Assembly (NCBI GenBank): GCA_964561535.1 | Contig: CAZLPZ010000038.1 | Location: 1-14,118 of the forward strand | Length of the DNA stretch: 14,118 nucleotides | From: CAZLPZ01 sp964561535 | GTDB taxonomy: Bacteria > Pseudomonadota > Alphaproteobacteria > Micavibrionales > Micavibrionaceae | Direction of reading: 5' to 3' | Part shown: in pieces, positions 7,213 to 12,976 of the stretch | Layout: every line of letters starts with the position of its first letter | How positions within the stretch are numbered: position 1 is the stretch's first letter | The notes under the pieces: model-generated | Databases searched by the model: none | Told to the model about the DNA's origin: nothing | The model's input: the letters and a program-made list of their open reading frames with translations, nothing else | Position numbers and translations under genes: made by a program

Positions 7213-7803
7213 TTAAGAAACAGGGGAGGCCATCGATTGGGCCATGGATAAAAGGGCAGAGCGCAACCCCTCGTCGGTTACGATGTGAGTGTCCATGGAT
7301 AGACTATTTTTTAAAGGGTTCGTCAACCCCCCATTCCCCTTGGCCGGATAGAGCGTTCGGGTCAGGGGGCGGGCCGCATGGGTGATTTTAATATCCGTAA
7401 TCATGTCTGATCCCAATAGTGTTTTAAGCCGTTCCAGGATCAACCCTTTTTGATAATGAATCAGGGTAGCGTCCGCACTGCTGGCCGCGATTTCCAGTGT
7501 GGCGTTTAATATAACAGTGTCGTCCCGGCGAAGGTCGGGACCTCGTGCCGTTTGTATGTTCTTCTTTGTAGGCGACGAGATTATTGTTTTCTCGAGGTCC
7601 CGGCCTTTGCCGGGACGGCCCGGTTCCTTTTTCTTCACGGGGGCCTTGTGCACTTTCATCCCTATCGGGTATGTTTTTGCGGCGAGTTCCGGCCCAACGG
7701 CATCATCCCAATAGTTGATGACGCGGCCAAGTGTGATAAACTTGCGGGCAAAGGTCTTGCCGGTGACGGCGCGAACAGGGCGGGAGACGTGGGAAAAACT
7801 CAT
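7213..7803 (-). CDS. DUF721/DciA-like protein carrying an in-frame palindromic repeat
   Basis: A 196-residue DUF721-family protein; the family includes DciA, which loads or supports the replicative helicase DnaB in bacteria that lack DnaC. Family parts are LGRVINYWDDAVGPELAAKTYPIGMKV (residues 25-51) and, after an interruption, VILNATLEIAASSADATLIHY, LILERLKTLLG and ITDIKITHAAR. Residues about 63-96 between the two halves are encoded by an inverted-repeat element and read PGKGRDLEKTI ... RGPDLRRDDT; they are not part of the fold. Without them the protein would be about 162 residues. ATG 7803 is preferred (TTGAGG lies 6-12 bases upstream) over the TTG at 7815. The gene starts inside the 5' end of mutY, which runs the other way. 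It probably forms an operon with suhB, 20 bp downstream. Confidence 0.82.
   Translation of the reverse strand: MSFSHVSRPVRAVTGKTFARKFITLGRVINYWDDAVGPELAAKTYPIGMKVHKAPVKKKEPGRPGKGRDLEKTIISSPTKKNIQTARGPDLRRDDTVILNATLEIAASSADATLIHYQKGLILERLKTLLGSDMITDIKITHAARPLTRTLYPAKGNGGLTNPLKNSLSMDTHIVTDEGLRSALLSMAQSMASPVS
7515..7616. repeat. Palindromic element, copy 1, inserted in frame in the dciA-like gene
   Basis: Left arm 7522-7545 and right arm 7593-7616 are inverted copies (GTCCCGGCGAAGGTCGGGAC plus CCTCG-type end) that match at 22 of 24 positions, with 47 bp between them. Each arm is itself a small hairpin (CCCGGC..GTCGGG). The left boundary CAGTGTCGTCCCGGCGAAGG matches the second copy (CAGTGTCATCCCGGCGAAGG at 11145-11164). 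With these boundaries the element is 102 bp, exactly 34 codons, which keeps the host frame open. It resembles REP/MITE-type elements and the coding Rickettsia palindromic elements. Confidence 0.85.
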
Positions 7804-8916
7804 ACAAAACCTCAAGGGTTACAGGATAAACCAAAGCGAGCGGAACGCAAAGCCCGGAATGCGTCTCCACATGATAAAAATAATGTAGCCTGGGGCACAG
7901 ACCTAACCGTTTGGTATCGTCAAACTCATCGCAAACTTCCCTGGCGAGCTGAACCAGGCGTGTGTCATGACCCATACCGCACCTGGCTGTCTGAAATTAT
8001 GTTGCAACAAACGACGGTTGTGACGGTTATTCCATATTATCAAAAATTTTTATTGCGTTGGCCGACGGTGCAGGATTTGGCCCGTGCGGATGAACCGGAT
8101 GTTTTACGGGAATGGGCGGGTCTCGGGTATTACGCACGGGGGCGGAATCTTTTGAAAGGTGCGCGTGTGGTTGTGGCCGATTGTGGCGGTGAATTCCCAT
8201 CCGATATCAATGTGTTACAAAAAATACCAGGGATCGGGCCATATACCGCATCGGCTATTGGGGCGATGGCGTTTGGTGCGCGCACGGTACCTGTTGACGG
8301 GAATGTCGAACGCGTGATTGCCCGTGTTTATGCAATGGAAACACCCTTACCGGCGGCAAAGATTCTGATTAAAGAAAAGGCGCAGGCTGTTTTAAAAGCC
8401 GCACCGAATGTTTTTTCCGGTGATTTGGCGCAAGCGTTTATGGATTTGGGCGCAACGGTCTGTACGCCGAAATCTCCTAAATGTGAATTGTGCCCCATTC
8501 GGTTGGCGTGTGTTGCGCAGGCGAGCGGAATGGTTAATCGGTATCCGGTGATGGCGCCAAAGTCTGAAAAACCGACGCGGCGGGGGGATGTGTATGTGTT
8601 ACGGAATAAATCCGGGGCGTATTTGACGGTGCGGCGGGACGGGCAAGGCTTACTTGCTGGGATGCCGGGATTTCCAACAACGGGGTGGGACGGTGTGGAT
8701 ACCTTGCCGCCTCCCTATAAAAATGAAGTGATTATCGGGACGGTGCGGCACAGTTTCACGCATTTTAATTTGATTTTACGGGTGGTGCAGGGAACGGTTC
8801 AGCCAGGGGTTTTACCCAAGTCGGCTGAATGGTATGATCATGAGGCGTTGGGACGTGTTGGGTTTCCAAAATTATTTTTAAAGGCGCTTGCGTTTTTGCA
8901 GAAAGGGTCAAAATGA
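7789..8916 (+). CDS. mutY: A/G-specific adenine DNA glycosylase MutY
   Basis: MutY removes adenine mispaired with 8-oxoguanine in the base-excision repair pathway. With the GTG start at 7789 it has 375 residues. The glycosylase core runs from TVWYRQTHRKLPWR; catalytic Glu69 is in SEIMLQQTTV, the helix-hairpin-helix LQKIPGIGPYTA is at 143-154, and catalytic Asp170 is in VPVDGNVERV. The 4Fe-4S cluster cysteines are 225, 232, 235 and 241 (C-x6-C-x2-C-x5-C). A C-terminal Nudix-like domain that reads 8-oxoG follows (DVYVLRNKSGAYLTVRR, GMPGFPTTGW, RHSFTHFNL). No ATG exists in frame between 7552 and the core, and GTG 7789 after GGGAG is the only near start; it adds a basic leader of about 40 residues. 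The start overlaps the divergent dciA-like gene by 15 bp. Confidence 0.95.
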   Translation: MGKTHTKPQGLQDKPKRAERKARNASPHDKNNVAWGTDLTVWYRQTHRKLPWRAEPGVCHDPYRTWLSEIMLQQTTVVTVIPYYQKFLLRWPTVQDLARADEPDVLREWAGLGYYARGRNLLKGARVVVADCGGEFPSDINVLQKIPGIGPYTASAIGAMAFGARTVPVDGNVERVIARVYAMETPLPAAKILIKEKAQAVLKAAPNVFSGDLAQAFMDLGATVCTPKSPKCELCPIRLACVAQASGMVNRYPVMAPKSEKPTRRGDVYVLRNKSGAYLTVRRDGQGLLAGMPGFPTTGWDGVDTLPPPYKNEVIIGTVRHSFTHFNLILRVVQGTVQPGVLPKSAEWYDHEALGRVGFPKLFLKALAFLQKGSK

Positions 8917-9794
8917 TGTCTAAAAATAATGTGTGCACCGTTATGAAGCATATATTTTTATGTGTCTTTATGGCTTTTTTTGGGTCATTTTCGGTGCATG
9001 CTGAACCAACCCCAGAGATTGCCCCTGCGATAGAAACGCACCCGAACGAATTAGAAGTTGGAGGGGGATTCGGACCTTCTCCTTTTGTGGGGTACGGTAT
9101 GATGACCCCTGTCAGTTTATTGAATTTATATTGGAAATCGGGGGTCCTTGATCCCAAAAATGAGCCTGCGATTATCGAGTATATTCAAACGGCGGCATGC
9201 GACCAGTATCAGAAAAAATTTAAAGATGATTTTGCCTGGCCTGAAATGATCAAGGCCACGCGACATTATGTGATGAATTATAAAAAGAATTTTACGACCA
9301 TGTTTTATGTGGTGCAGCCGATTGCGCTTGGTCGGTATGTTCCAGACGAGAAAAAATTTCAAATCACAGAATCAACCCAATATCGGAATGTTCGGAGGAT
9401 GTTTTTTGCTGATTTTCAACGGATGTCCGCACTTTGTCCGGAAACATCTCCACCCATATCGGCCCCGATGCAGGCGGTGGTGGGGTTAGGGTCTGGATTT
9501 TCGCTGACGTCCTTACCGATGGAGGCGAGCTTTGCCCGTCAAACAATTTCGTTTATCGATGATCGATTAAAAGGATTAGAAATTAAAAGTGAAAAACAAG
9601 ATCGTTTTGCCTATGTGAAATTTTTTTATACCATTCGTGGGTTTGATCGATTGGATAATGGGTCGGATCTGAATTCTTTATTAAAGGGCCCAACGATTCA
9701 GTTTACGGGGACGATGGATGGATATGAAGTTTATGCAGATCAAGGTGAAACATTTTTGATGCATCGATGGGTCAATCCGAAAAAAGTTAAATAA
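8913..9794 (+). CDS. Secreted protein of unknown function, coupled to mutY
   Basis: A 293-residue protein I do not recognise. It begins with a signal peptide: a short polar, basic N-region (MMSKNN ... MKH), the hydrophobic core IFLCVFMAFFGSF, and a likely cut after SVHA at residue 30. The mature part starts EPTPEIAP and is a globular, Tyr/Phe-rich domain with segments such as YGMMTPVSLLNLYWKSGVL, YIQTAACDQYQKKFKDDF and LGRYVPDEKKFQI. Two cysteines (in TAACDQ and SALCPE) could form a disulfide in the periplasm. There are no other membrane segments and no lipobox. ATG 8913 overlaps the mutY stop (ATGA), with AAAGGG just upstream, so translation is coupled; ATG 8943 is an alternative that keeps the signal peptide. 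It converges with ccrM, 65 bp away, without an evident terminator. Confidence 0.75.
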   Translation: MMSKNNVCTVMKHIFLCVFMAFFGSFSVHAEPTPEIAPAIETHPNELEVGGGFGPSPFVGYGMMTPVSLLNLYWKSGVLDPKNEPAIIEYIQTAACDQYQKKFKDDFAWPEMIKATRHYVMNYKKNFTTMFYVVQPIALGRYVPDEKKFQITESTQYRNVRRMFFADFQRMSALCPETSPPISAPMQAVVGLGSGFSLTSLPMEASFARQTISFIDDRLKGLEIKSEKQDRFAYVKFFYTIRGFDRLDNGSDLNSLLKGPTIQFTGTMDGYEVYADQGETFLMHRWVNPKKVK

Positions 9795-9859
9795 TACCAG
9801 TGGTTCATGCAGATTTTATCCAGGTCATGAAAGTGGTAAAAGATGTGATGGTCTGGGTC

Positions 9860-11017
9860 CTAATGTACGGTCGGGAGTGTTTCGACCATTTCAAGGCGCA
9901 GACGCTGCCTGAGGGTATCGATTGGGCTATACCCGCCACTGACGGGGTCTCGGTAATGCCAAAATGTCCATCCATTGCACGACGGCGCCCCCAGCATTGC
10001 GGCGCCGACTTTGTGAATCGATCCGCGCAGTGAAGGGGTGATAATGGATCCGTCGGCGCCAACCTTTGCGGTAATCGCGCGGCTATCGTCCGTGAGGACG
10101 GTACCGGGTTGGATCATGCCGCGATCCAACAACCATCCAAAAGGAATTCGTTTTTCCGAGCGTTTTGTAAGGATAGGTTCGTAAGTTTCGGTATCACCAT
10201 CGGTGCATTGAACCGCTTTGATCCGTTGTTTTGCGGCCTTGATATAGGTGGGGTCGCGTTCAATGCCCACAAAATGACGTCCCAGTTTTTTGGCGACGGC
10301 GCCGGTTGTTCCCGTGCCGAAAAATGGGTCCAAAACCACATCGCCCGGGGCCGTGCAGGCATTGATGATGCGGGCAATTAGGGCTTCAGGTTTTTGAGTT
10401 GGGTGGACTTTGATGCCGTCAGCGTCTTTTAAGCGCTCACCGCCCGTGCACAGGGGGAATTCCCAATCCGAACGCATTTGAATATCTTCGTTCATGGCTT
10501 TTAAACTATCGTAATTGAACCGATATTTTGATCCTGCGCCTTTGGCTGCCCAAATCAGGGTTTCATGAGCATTTGTAAACCGCCGGCCCTTAAAGTTGGG
10601 CATCGGGTTGGTTTTGCGCCACACGACATCGTTTAAAATCCAATAGCCGTGATCTTGAAGCGTAACCCCCAGGCGAAAAATATTGTGATAGCTGCCGATC
10701 ACCCAGATGGTTCCGTTGGGTTTTAAAACGCGGCGGGCTTCTTTGAGCCACGCGGCTGAAAACGCATCATAGGCGGCGAAACTTTCAAATTGGTCCCATG
10801 CGTCATCAACGGCATCGACTTTAGAATTATCGGGGCGGTGTAAATCTCCTCCCAGTTGCAGATTATAGGGAGGGTCAGCAAAGACCATATCAACCGATTG
10901 ATCGGGAAGGCTGCGTAAAATATCGATGCAATCTCCAGCGAGAATTGTATCGAGGGGAAGGGCCATCGTGGATTTGTGCAGGGTTTCTGTGGATAAGTCA
11001 GATTTTTTCTTTGCCAT
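9860..11017 (-). CDS. ccrM: CcrM-type adenine-N6 DNA methyltransferase (GANTC)
   Basis: A 385-residue orphan methyltransferase of the CcrM family, which methylates adenine in GANTC and times cell-cycle transcription in alphaproteobacteria. It has beta-class order: the catalytic DPPY motif at residues 48-51 (MVFADPPYNL) comes before the AdoMet-binding DPFFGTGTT at 230-238. The middle holds HETLIWAAKG and KVHPTQKPEALI. About residues 285-375 form the C-terminal RAMA-type domain (GWLLDRGMIQPGT ... LRGSIHKVGAAMLG ... CNGWTFWHY) typical of CcrM. No restriction endonuclease is adjacent. ATG 11017 is chosen because GAGGAA lies about 8 bases upstream; a TTG at 11032 is unlikely. rnhB is upstream on the same strand, the usual alphaproteobacterial neighbourhood. 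A promoter dense in GANTC sites precedes it. Confidence 0.95.
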   Translation of the reverse strand: MAKKKSDLSTETLHKSTMALPLDTILAGDCIDILRSLPDQSVDMVFADPPYNLQLGGDLHRPDNSKVDAVDDAWDQFESFAAYDAFSAAWLKEARRVLKPNGTIWVIGSYHNIFRLGVTLQDHGYWILNDVVWRKTNPMPNFKGRRFTNAHETLIWAAKGAGSKYRFNYDSLKAMNEDIQMRSDWEFPLCTGGERLKDADGIKVHPTQKPEALIARIINACTAPGDVVLDPFFGTGTTGAVAKKLGRHFVGIERDPTYIKAAKQRIKAVQCTDGDTETYEPILTKRSEKRIPFGWLLDRGMIQPGTVLTDDSRAITAKVGADGSIITPSLRGSIHKVGAAMLGAPSCNGWTFWHYRDPVSGGYSPIDTLRQRLRLEMVETLPTVH

Positions 11018-11047
11018 GAAGGAGTTCCTCAAAGTTGTTCACTTGAG

Positions 11048-11128
11048 GAATCATGATTCATTTCGAGGAGTCCGTCAATAGGAAGATATTGATTCATTAT
11101 TGGGAATCAATGGGTTGGGTGACGAGTC
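11048..11128. promoter_or_regulatory. Cluster of six GANTC methylation sites upstream of ccrM
   Basis: GANTC occurs at 11048-11052, 11055-11059, 11068-11072, 11091-11095, 11104-11108 and 11124-11128; a seventh (11185-11189) overlaps the rnhB stop. Chance expectation is about one per 256 bp. Two sites form the perfect palindrome GAATCATGATTC (11048-11059). Two more form the 8-bp inverted repeat ATTGATTC/GAATCAAT with an 8-bp spacer (11088-11111). In Caulobacter, methylation of GANTC sites in the ccrM leader lowers its transcription, so autoregulation is the natural reading. Confidence 0.8.
11050..11078 (-). promoter_or_regulatory. Predicted ccrM promoter
   Basis: On the minus strand, -35 TTGACG (11073-11078, 5 of 6 consensus) is followed by a 17-bp spacer and -10 CATGAT (11050-11055, 4 of 6). 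Transcription would begin near 11043 and give a leader of about 26 nt containing the RBS. The -10 box is embedded in GAATCATGATTC, so two GANTC sites overlap it, and a third lies in the spacer. Promoter assignment is by eye. Confidence 0.5.
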
Positions 11129-11144
11129 TTATATTCTTATAAGT

Positions 11145-11218
11145 CAGTGTCATCCCGGCGAAGGCCGGGATCTAGAAGCGTTTAGATTCAACGAGATCCC
11201 GGCCTTCGCCGGGCACTG
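11145..11218. repeat. Palindromic element, copy 2, overlapping the 3' end of rnhB
   Basis: Left arm CCCGGCGAAGGCCGGGATCT (11154-11173) and right arm 11194-11213 are perfect 20-bp inverted repeats, each a hairpin on its own. Outer CAGTG (11145-11149) and CACTG (11214-11218) also pair, with an extra TCAT on the left side. Loop length is 20 bp, compared with 47 bp in copy 1. The left 20 bases differ from copy 1 at one position. The element encodes the last residues of RNase HII and ends upstream of the GANTC cluster. It could also act as a bidirectional hairpin terminator-like structure, though no T-run follows. Confidence 0.85.
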
Positions 11219-11823
11219 TTACGCACTGGCGCGTAGGATTGTCGATGGTGCGGGCAGGGACCATGGGCATCAAGGGCCGCGAGGTGCGCGGGCGTGCCGT
11301 ACCCGGCGTTTTGTGCCCATCCATAGTGGGGGAATTCCGCGTTTAACTCGGTCATCAATCTGTCGCGCGCAACTTTGGCGATAATACTTGCCGCGGCAAT
11401 CGATAGGCTGATTTGATCACCGCGGATAACACATTGAACGGGAGCAGGAAATTGGCGCGGAGTGCGGTTGCCGTCAAGGAGGGCGAGAAGGGAATCCTCG
11501 CGTAATTCCTCAATCATTTGCCCATACGCCCTCGCCATCGCTAGGAACGTTGCCTGCAGGATATTTATCCCATCAATTTCCTCAACATTGGCCTGGCCGA
11601 GCCCCCATAGACAATGATTTTTAATCTGAATATCCAGTTCTAATCGTTTGGATTTTATCACTTTTTTGCTGTCATTTACATCTGCCCAAAACGATAGGTT
11701 ATAACATTCTGGCGGCACATACACACAGGCGGCGACAACTGGCCCGGCCAAAGGGCCGCGCCCCACCTCGTCAATCCCGCACACGGGGCCGTTATGGGCA
11801 AGTTCCAATGAAAAATCAGGCAT
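11188..11823 (-). CDS. rnhB: Ribonuclease HII
   Basis: RNase HII cuts the RNA strand of RNA:DNA hybrids and starts removal of single ribonucleotides from DNA. The 211-residue protein has the family signature CGIDEVGRGPLAGPVVAA with catalytic Asp18-Glu19, NDSKKVIKSKR at 50-60, Asp117 in LLALLDGNR, and Asp154 in SIAAASIIAKVARDRLM. The conserved end YGTPAHLAALDAHGPCPHHRQSYAPV closes the normal fold near residue 200. The remaining tail (NSARRRPGSR) and the TGA stop come from the palindromic element, so the original C terminus was replaced or extended. ATG 11823 follows AGGAG with 9 bases between; a TTG at 11871 would add an unusual leader. It is followed by ccrM, 170 bp downstream, and is divergent from the toxin-antitoxin operon. 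Confidence 0.95.
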   Translation of the reverse strand: MPDFSLELAHNGPVCGIDEVGRGPLAGPVVAACVYVPPECYNLSFWADVNDSKKVIKSKRLELDIQIKNHCLWGLGQANVEEIDGINILQATFLAMARAYGQMIEELREDSLLALLDGNRTPRQFPAPVQCVIRGDQISLSIAAASIIAKVARDRLMTELNAEFPHYGWAQNAGYGTPAHLAALDAHGPCPHHRQSYAPVRNSARRRPGSR

Positions 11824-11863
11824 ATTTCGCGTCTCCTGCCTTACCCAATCACAAAATGGGACC

Positions 11864-11892
11864 TTGATCAATGTTATAACATTTGTTATACT
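11864..11892 (+). promoter_or_regulatory. Promoter and likely autoregulatory operator of the abrB-doc operon
   Basis: A -35 box TTGATC (11864-11869), 17-bp spacer and -10 box TATACT (11887-11892) precede the antitoxin gene, predicting a start near 11899. The spacer contains the perfect 14-bp palindrome AATGTTATAACATT (11870-11883), and its half GTTATA is repeated across the -10 at 11885-11890. Such sites inside the promoter are what antitoxins of type II modules bind to repress their own operon. The gap is shared with divergent rnhB, so the same site may affect rnhB too. Confidence 0.6.
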
Positions 11893-11916
11893 TAGATAAG
11901 AAAAAGGAGAAAAATC

Positions 11917-12144
11917 ATGTTTGAGCCAATTGCCATTCGCCGTGTTGGAAATTCCATGGGGTTACTATTATCCAAAGAAATTCTTGCAAAACTGGATGCC
12001 CAAGAGGGGACAGAACTTTATATTCGTGAAACGCCAAATGGAATTGAATTATCGCCCTATGATGATTCTTTTGCCAAAGACATGGAAATCGGACAAGATA
12101 TTGCGCGTCGTTACCGCAATGCATTGCATAAATTGGCGGAATAA
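11917..12144 (+). CDS. AbrB/MazE-like antitoxin of a Doc module
   Basis: A 75-residue protein with an N-terminal SpoVT-AbrB swapped-hairpin DNA-binding domain: AIRRVGNSMGLLLSKEILAKLDAQEGTELYIRE (residues 5-37 in outline) fits the family pattern of GNS-x-G, a hydrophobic-P/S-K stretch and an acidic turn. The C-terminal helix (DMEIGQDIARRYRNALHKLAE) is the likely toxin-neutralising segment, as in other AbrB-type partners of Doc. It should bind the palindrome in its own promoter, and its complex with Doc should tighten that repression. AAGGAG lies 7 bases before ATG 11917, a strong RBS. The doc gene starts 2 bp after the stop, so the two are co-translated. The pairing of an AbrB-type rather than a Phd-type antitoxin with Doc is known in other bacteria. 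Confidence 0.85.
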   Translation: MFEPIAIRRVGNSMGLLLSKEILAKLDAQEGTELYIRETPNGIELSPYDDSFAKDMEIGQDIARRYRNALHKLAE

Positions 12145-12146
12145 TA

Positions 12147-12572
12147 ATGGCGGCTATTCGATGGATCACCGTGCAAACGGCCCAGGCGTTGTACGATTAT
12201 CAAATTATCGAGCATGGAGGTAGTCCGGGGTTACGCGACTTGGGGTTGCTTGAATCCGCTTTGGCACGTCCCGAACATCGCCATGCTTATAGTGGGGATG
12301 ATGCGAATCCAGATATTGCGGCGCTTGCGGCCGCCTATGCTTTTGGCATTGCCCGGAATCATTGTTTCATTGATGGCAATAAACGCGCCGCCATGATGGT
12401 TAGTTTCACGTTTGTGGAAAAAAATGGTTGGCTTGTAACTGCCGAGGAAGAAGATGCATATCGTGTTTTTCTGGCACTGGGGGCGGGTGAGATTGATGAA
12501 GAGTCGTTAGTCGAATGGTTTCGTAAAAATATCTCACAGTTAATTGTTATTGAAAGATCGGAACGATCATGA
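12147..12572 (+). CDS. doc: Doc-family toxin (Fic/DOC fold)
   Basis: A 141-residue Doc toxin. Phage P1 Doc phosphorylates elongation factor EF-Tu and stops translation. The catalytic Fic/Doc motif H-x-F-x-D-G-N-K-R is intact at residues 72-80 (HCFIDGNKR). The N-terminal part has the Doc-type GLRDLGLLESALARPEHRHAY segment, and the helical fold continues with AALAAAYAFGIARNH. The C terminus (EIDEESLVEWFRKNIS) is also family-like. It is slightly longer than P1 Doc (126). The start ATG 12147 is 2 bp after the antitoxin stop, with GGCGGAAT as a weak RBS, suggesting translational coupling. The stop TGA overlaps the start of the next gene (ATGA). All catalytic residues are present, so the toxin is probably active. 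Confidence 0.93.
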   Translation: MAAIRWITVQTAQALYDYQIIEHGGSPGLRDLGLLESALARPEHRHAYSGDDANPDIAALAAAYAFGIARNHCFIDGNKRAAMMVSFTFVEKNGWLVTAEEEDAYRVFLALGAGEIDEESLVEWFRKNISQLIVIERSERS

Positions 12573-12826
12573 AAATGGTAAAGAAGCCGGGGAAGGTCAA
12601 ATTTCTGCTGGGGATTCTATTGCAGGTTTGTGGGGTTTGTTTCTTCATTCCCATGACTTATATGAATGTATGGACATTCTACCATCCTCAGGGTTTAGGT
12701 GATCTTTCGGTATTTGTAACAATCCCTATGTCTTTTCTCTTTTTTGCCCTATTCTTCATCGGCCGGGCGTTGTCCCGAACGGTCAGGGTCGAATTCCCGG
12801 ATCAAAAAGAAATGGTGAATGAGTAG
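12569..12826 (+). CDS. Small two-helix membrane protein, third gene of the abrB-doc operon
   Basis: An 85-residue protein I do not recognise. The N terminus is basic (MKMVKKPGKVK), followed by two predicted transmembrane helices at about residues 12-34 (FLLGILLQVCGVCFFIPMTY) and 47-68 (VFVTIPMSFLFFALFFIGRA), and a charged tail. By the positive-inside rule both ends are likely cytoplasmic. The start codon overlaps the doc stop by four bases (ATGA), which is strong evidence of co-expression with the toxin. It has no signal-peptide cleavage site. It could be an accessory part of the module or just a cargo gene; sequence alone does not decide. A weak hairpin after its stop may end the operon. Confidence 0.7.
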   Translation: MKMVKKPGKVKFLLGILLQVCGVCFFIPMTYMNVWTFYHPQGLGDLSVFVTIPMSFLFFALFFIGRALSRTVRVEFPDQKEMVNE

Positions 12827-12847
12827 GGGGCGTGTCTGTCCCCTTTT
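12825..12847 (+). terminator. Weak possible terminator after the abrB-doc operon
   Basis: Right at the stop codon of the membrane-protein gene, AGGGGG and CCCCTT can pair around a 9-base loop and are followed by only four T residues (12844-12847). The stem is short (four G-C pairs plus a G-U and an A-T), so termination would be inefficient at best. Confidence 0.25.
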
Positions 12848-12869
12848 GCCACGCCGTCGCGATTCCGGG

Positions 12870-12897
12870 GTGACATTTTACGTGCGTTCGCGATAAT
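12870..12897 (+). promoter_or_regulatory. Predicted tolB promoter flanked by GANTC sites
   Basis: In the 150-bp gap before tolB, -35 GTGACA (12870-12875, 5 of 6), a 16-bp spacer and -10 GATAAT (12892-12897, 5 of 6) form a good sigma70-type promoter. The predicted start near 12904 gives a leader of about 73 nt. GANTC sites lie just before the -35 (12861-12865) and just after the start point (12908-12912). The leader has GGGC-TTCTC-GCCC (12916-12928) and a T7 run (12942-12948), too far apart for a good terminator. Confidence 0.5.
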
Positions 12898-12976
12898 AGG
12901 AGAGTAAGATTCGGGGGCTTCTCGCCCGCGATGATTTTGTCTTTTTTTAAACCCAATCCCTGATCTTGGTTCCCCC

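Noticed and set aside
7552..7788. mutY reading frame extending upstream to base 7552
   Set aside because: This part is antisense to the dciA-like gene and the palindromic element and has no MutY similarity; the core begins far downstream.
9795..9859. Terminator between the secreted protein gene and ccrM
   Set aside because: I see no stem followed by T or A runs in these 65 bases on either strand.
11145..11218. Palindromic repeats as a CRISPR array
   Set aside because: Only two arm pairs of different spacing exist, 3.6 kb apart, with inverted rather than direct repeats and no spacers.
11100..11384. Plus-strand open frame across the repeat and the rnhB end
   Set aside because: It is antisense to rnhB and consists partly of repeat sequence; it has no recognisable features.
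12916..12948. Hairpin plus T7 run upstream of tolB as a terminator or attenuator
   Set aside because: The stem is only four clear pairs and the T-run begins more than ten bases later, so the geometry does not fit an intrinsic terminator.
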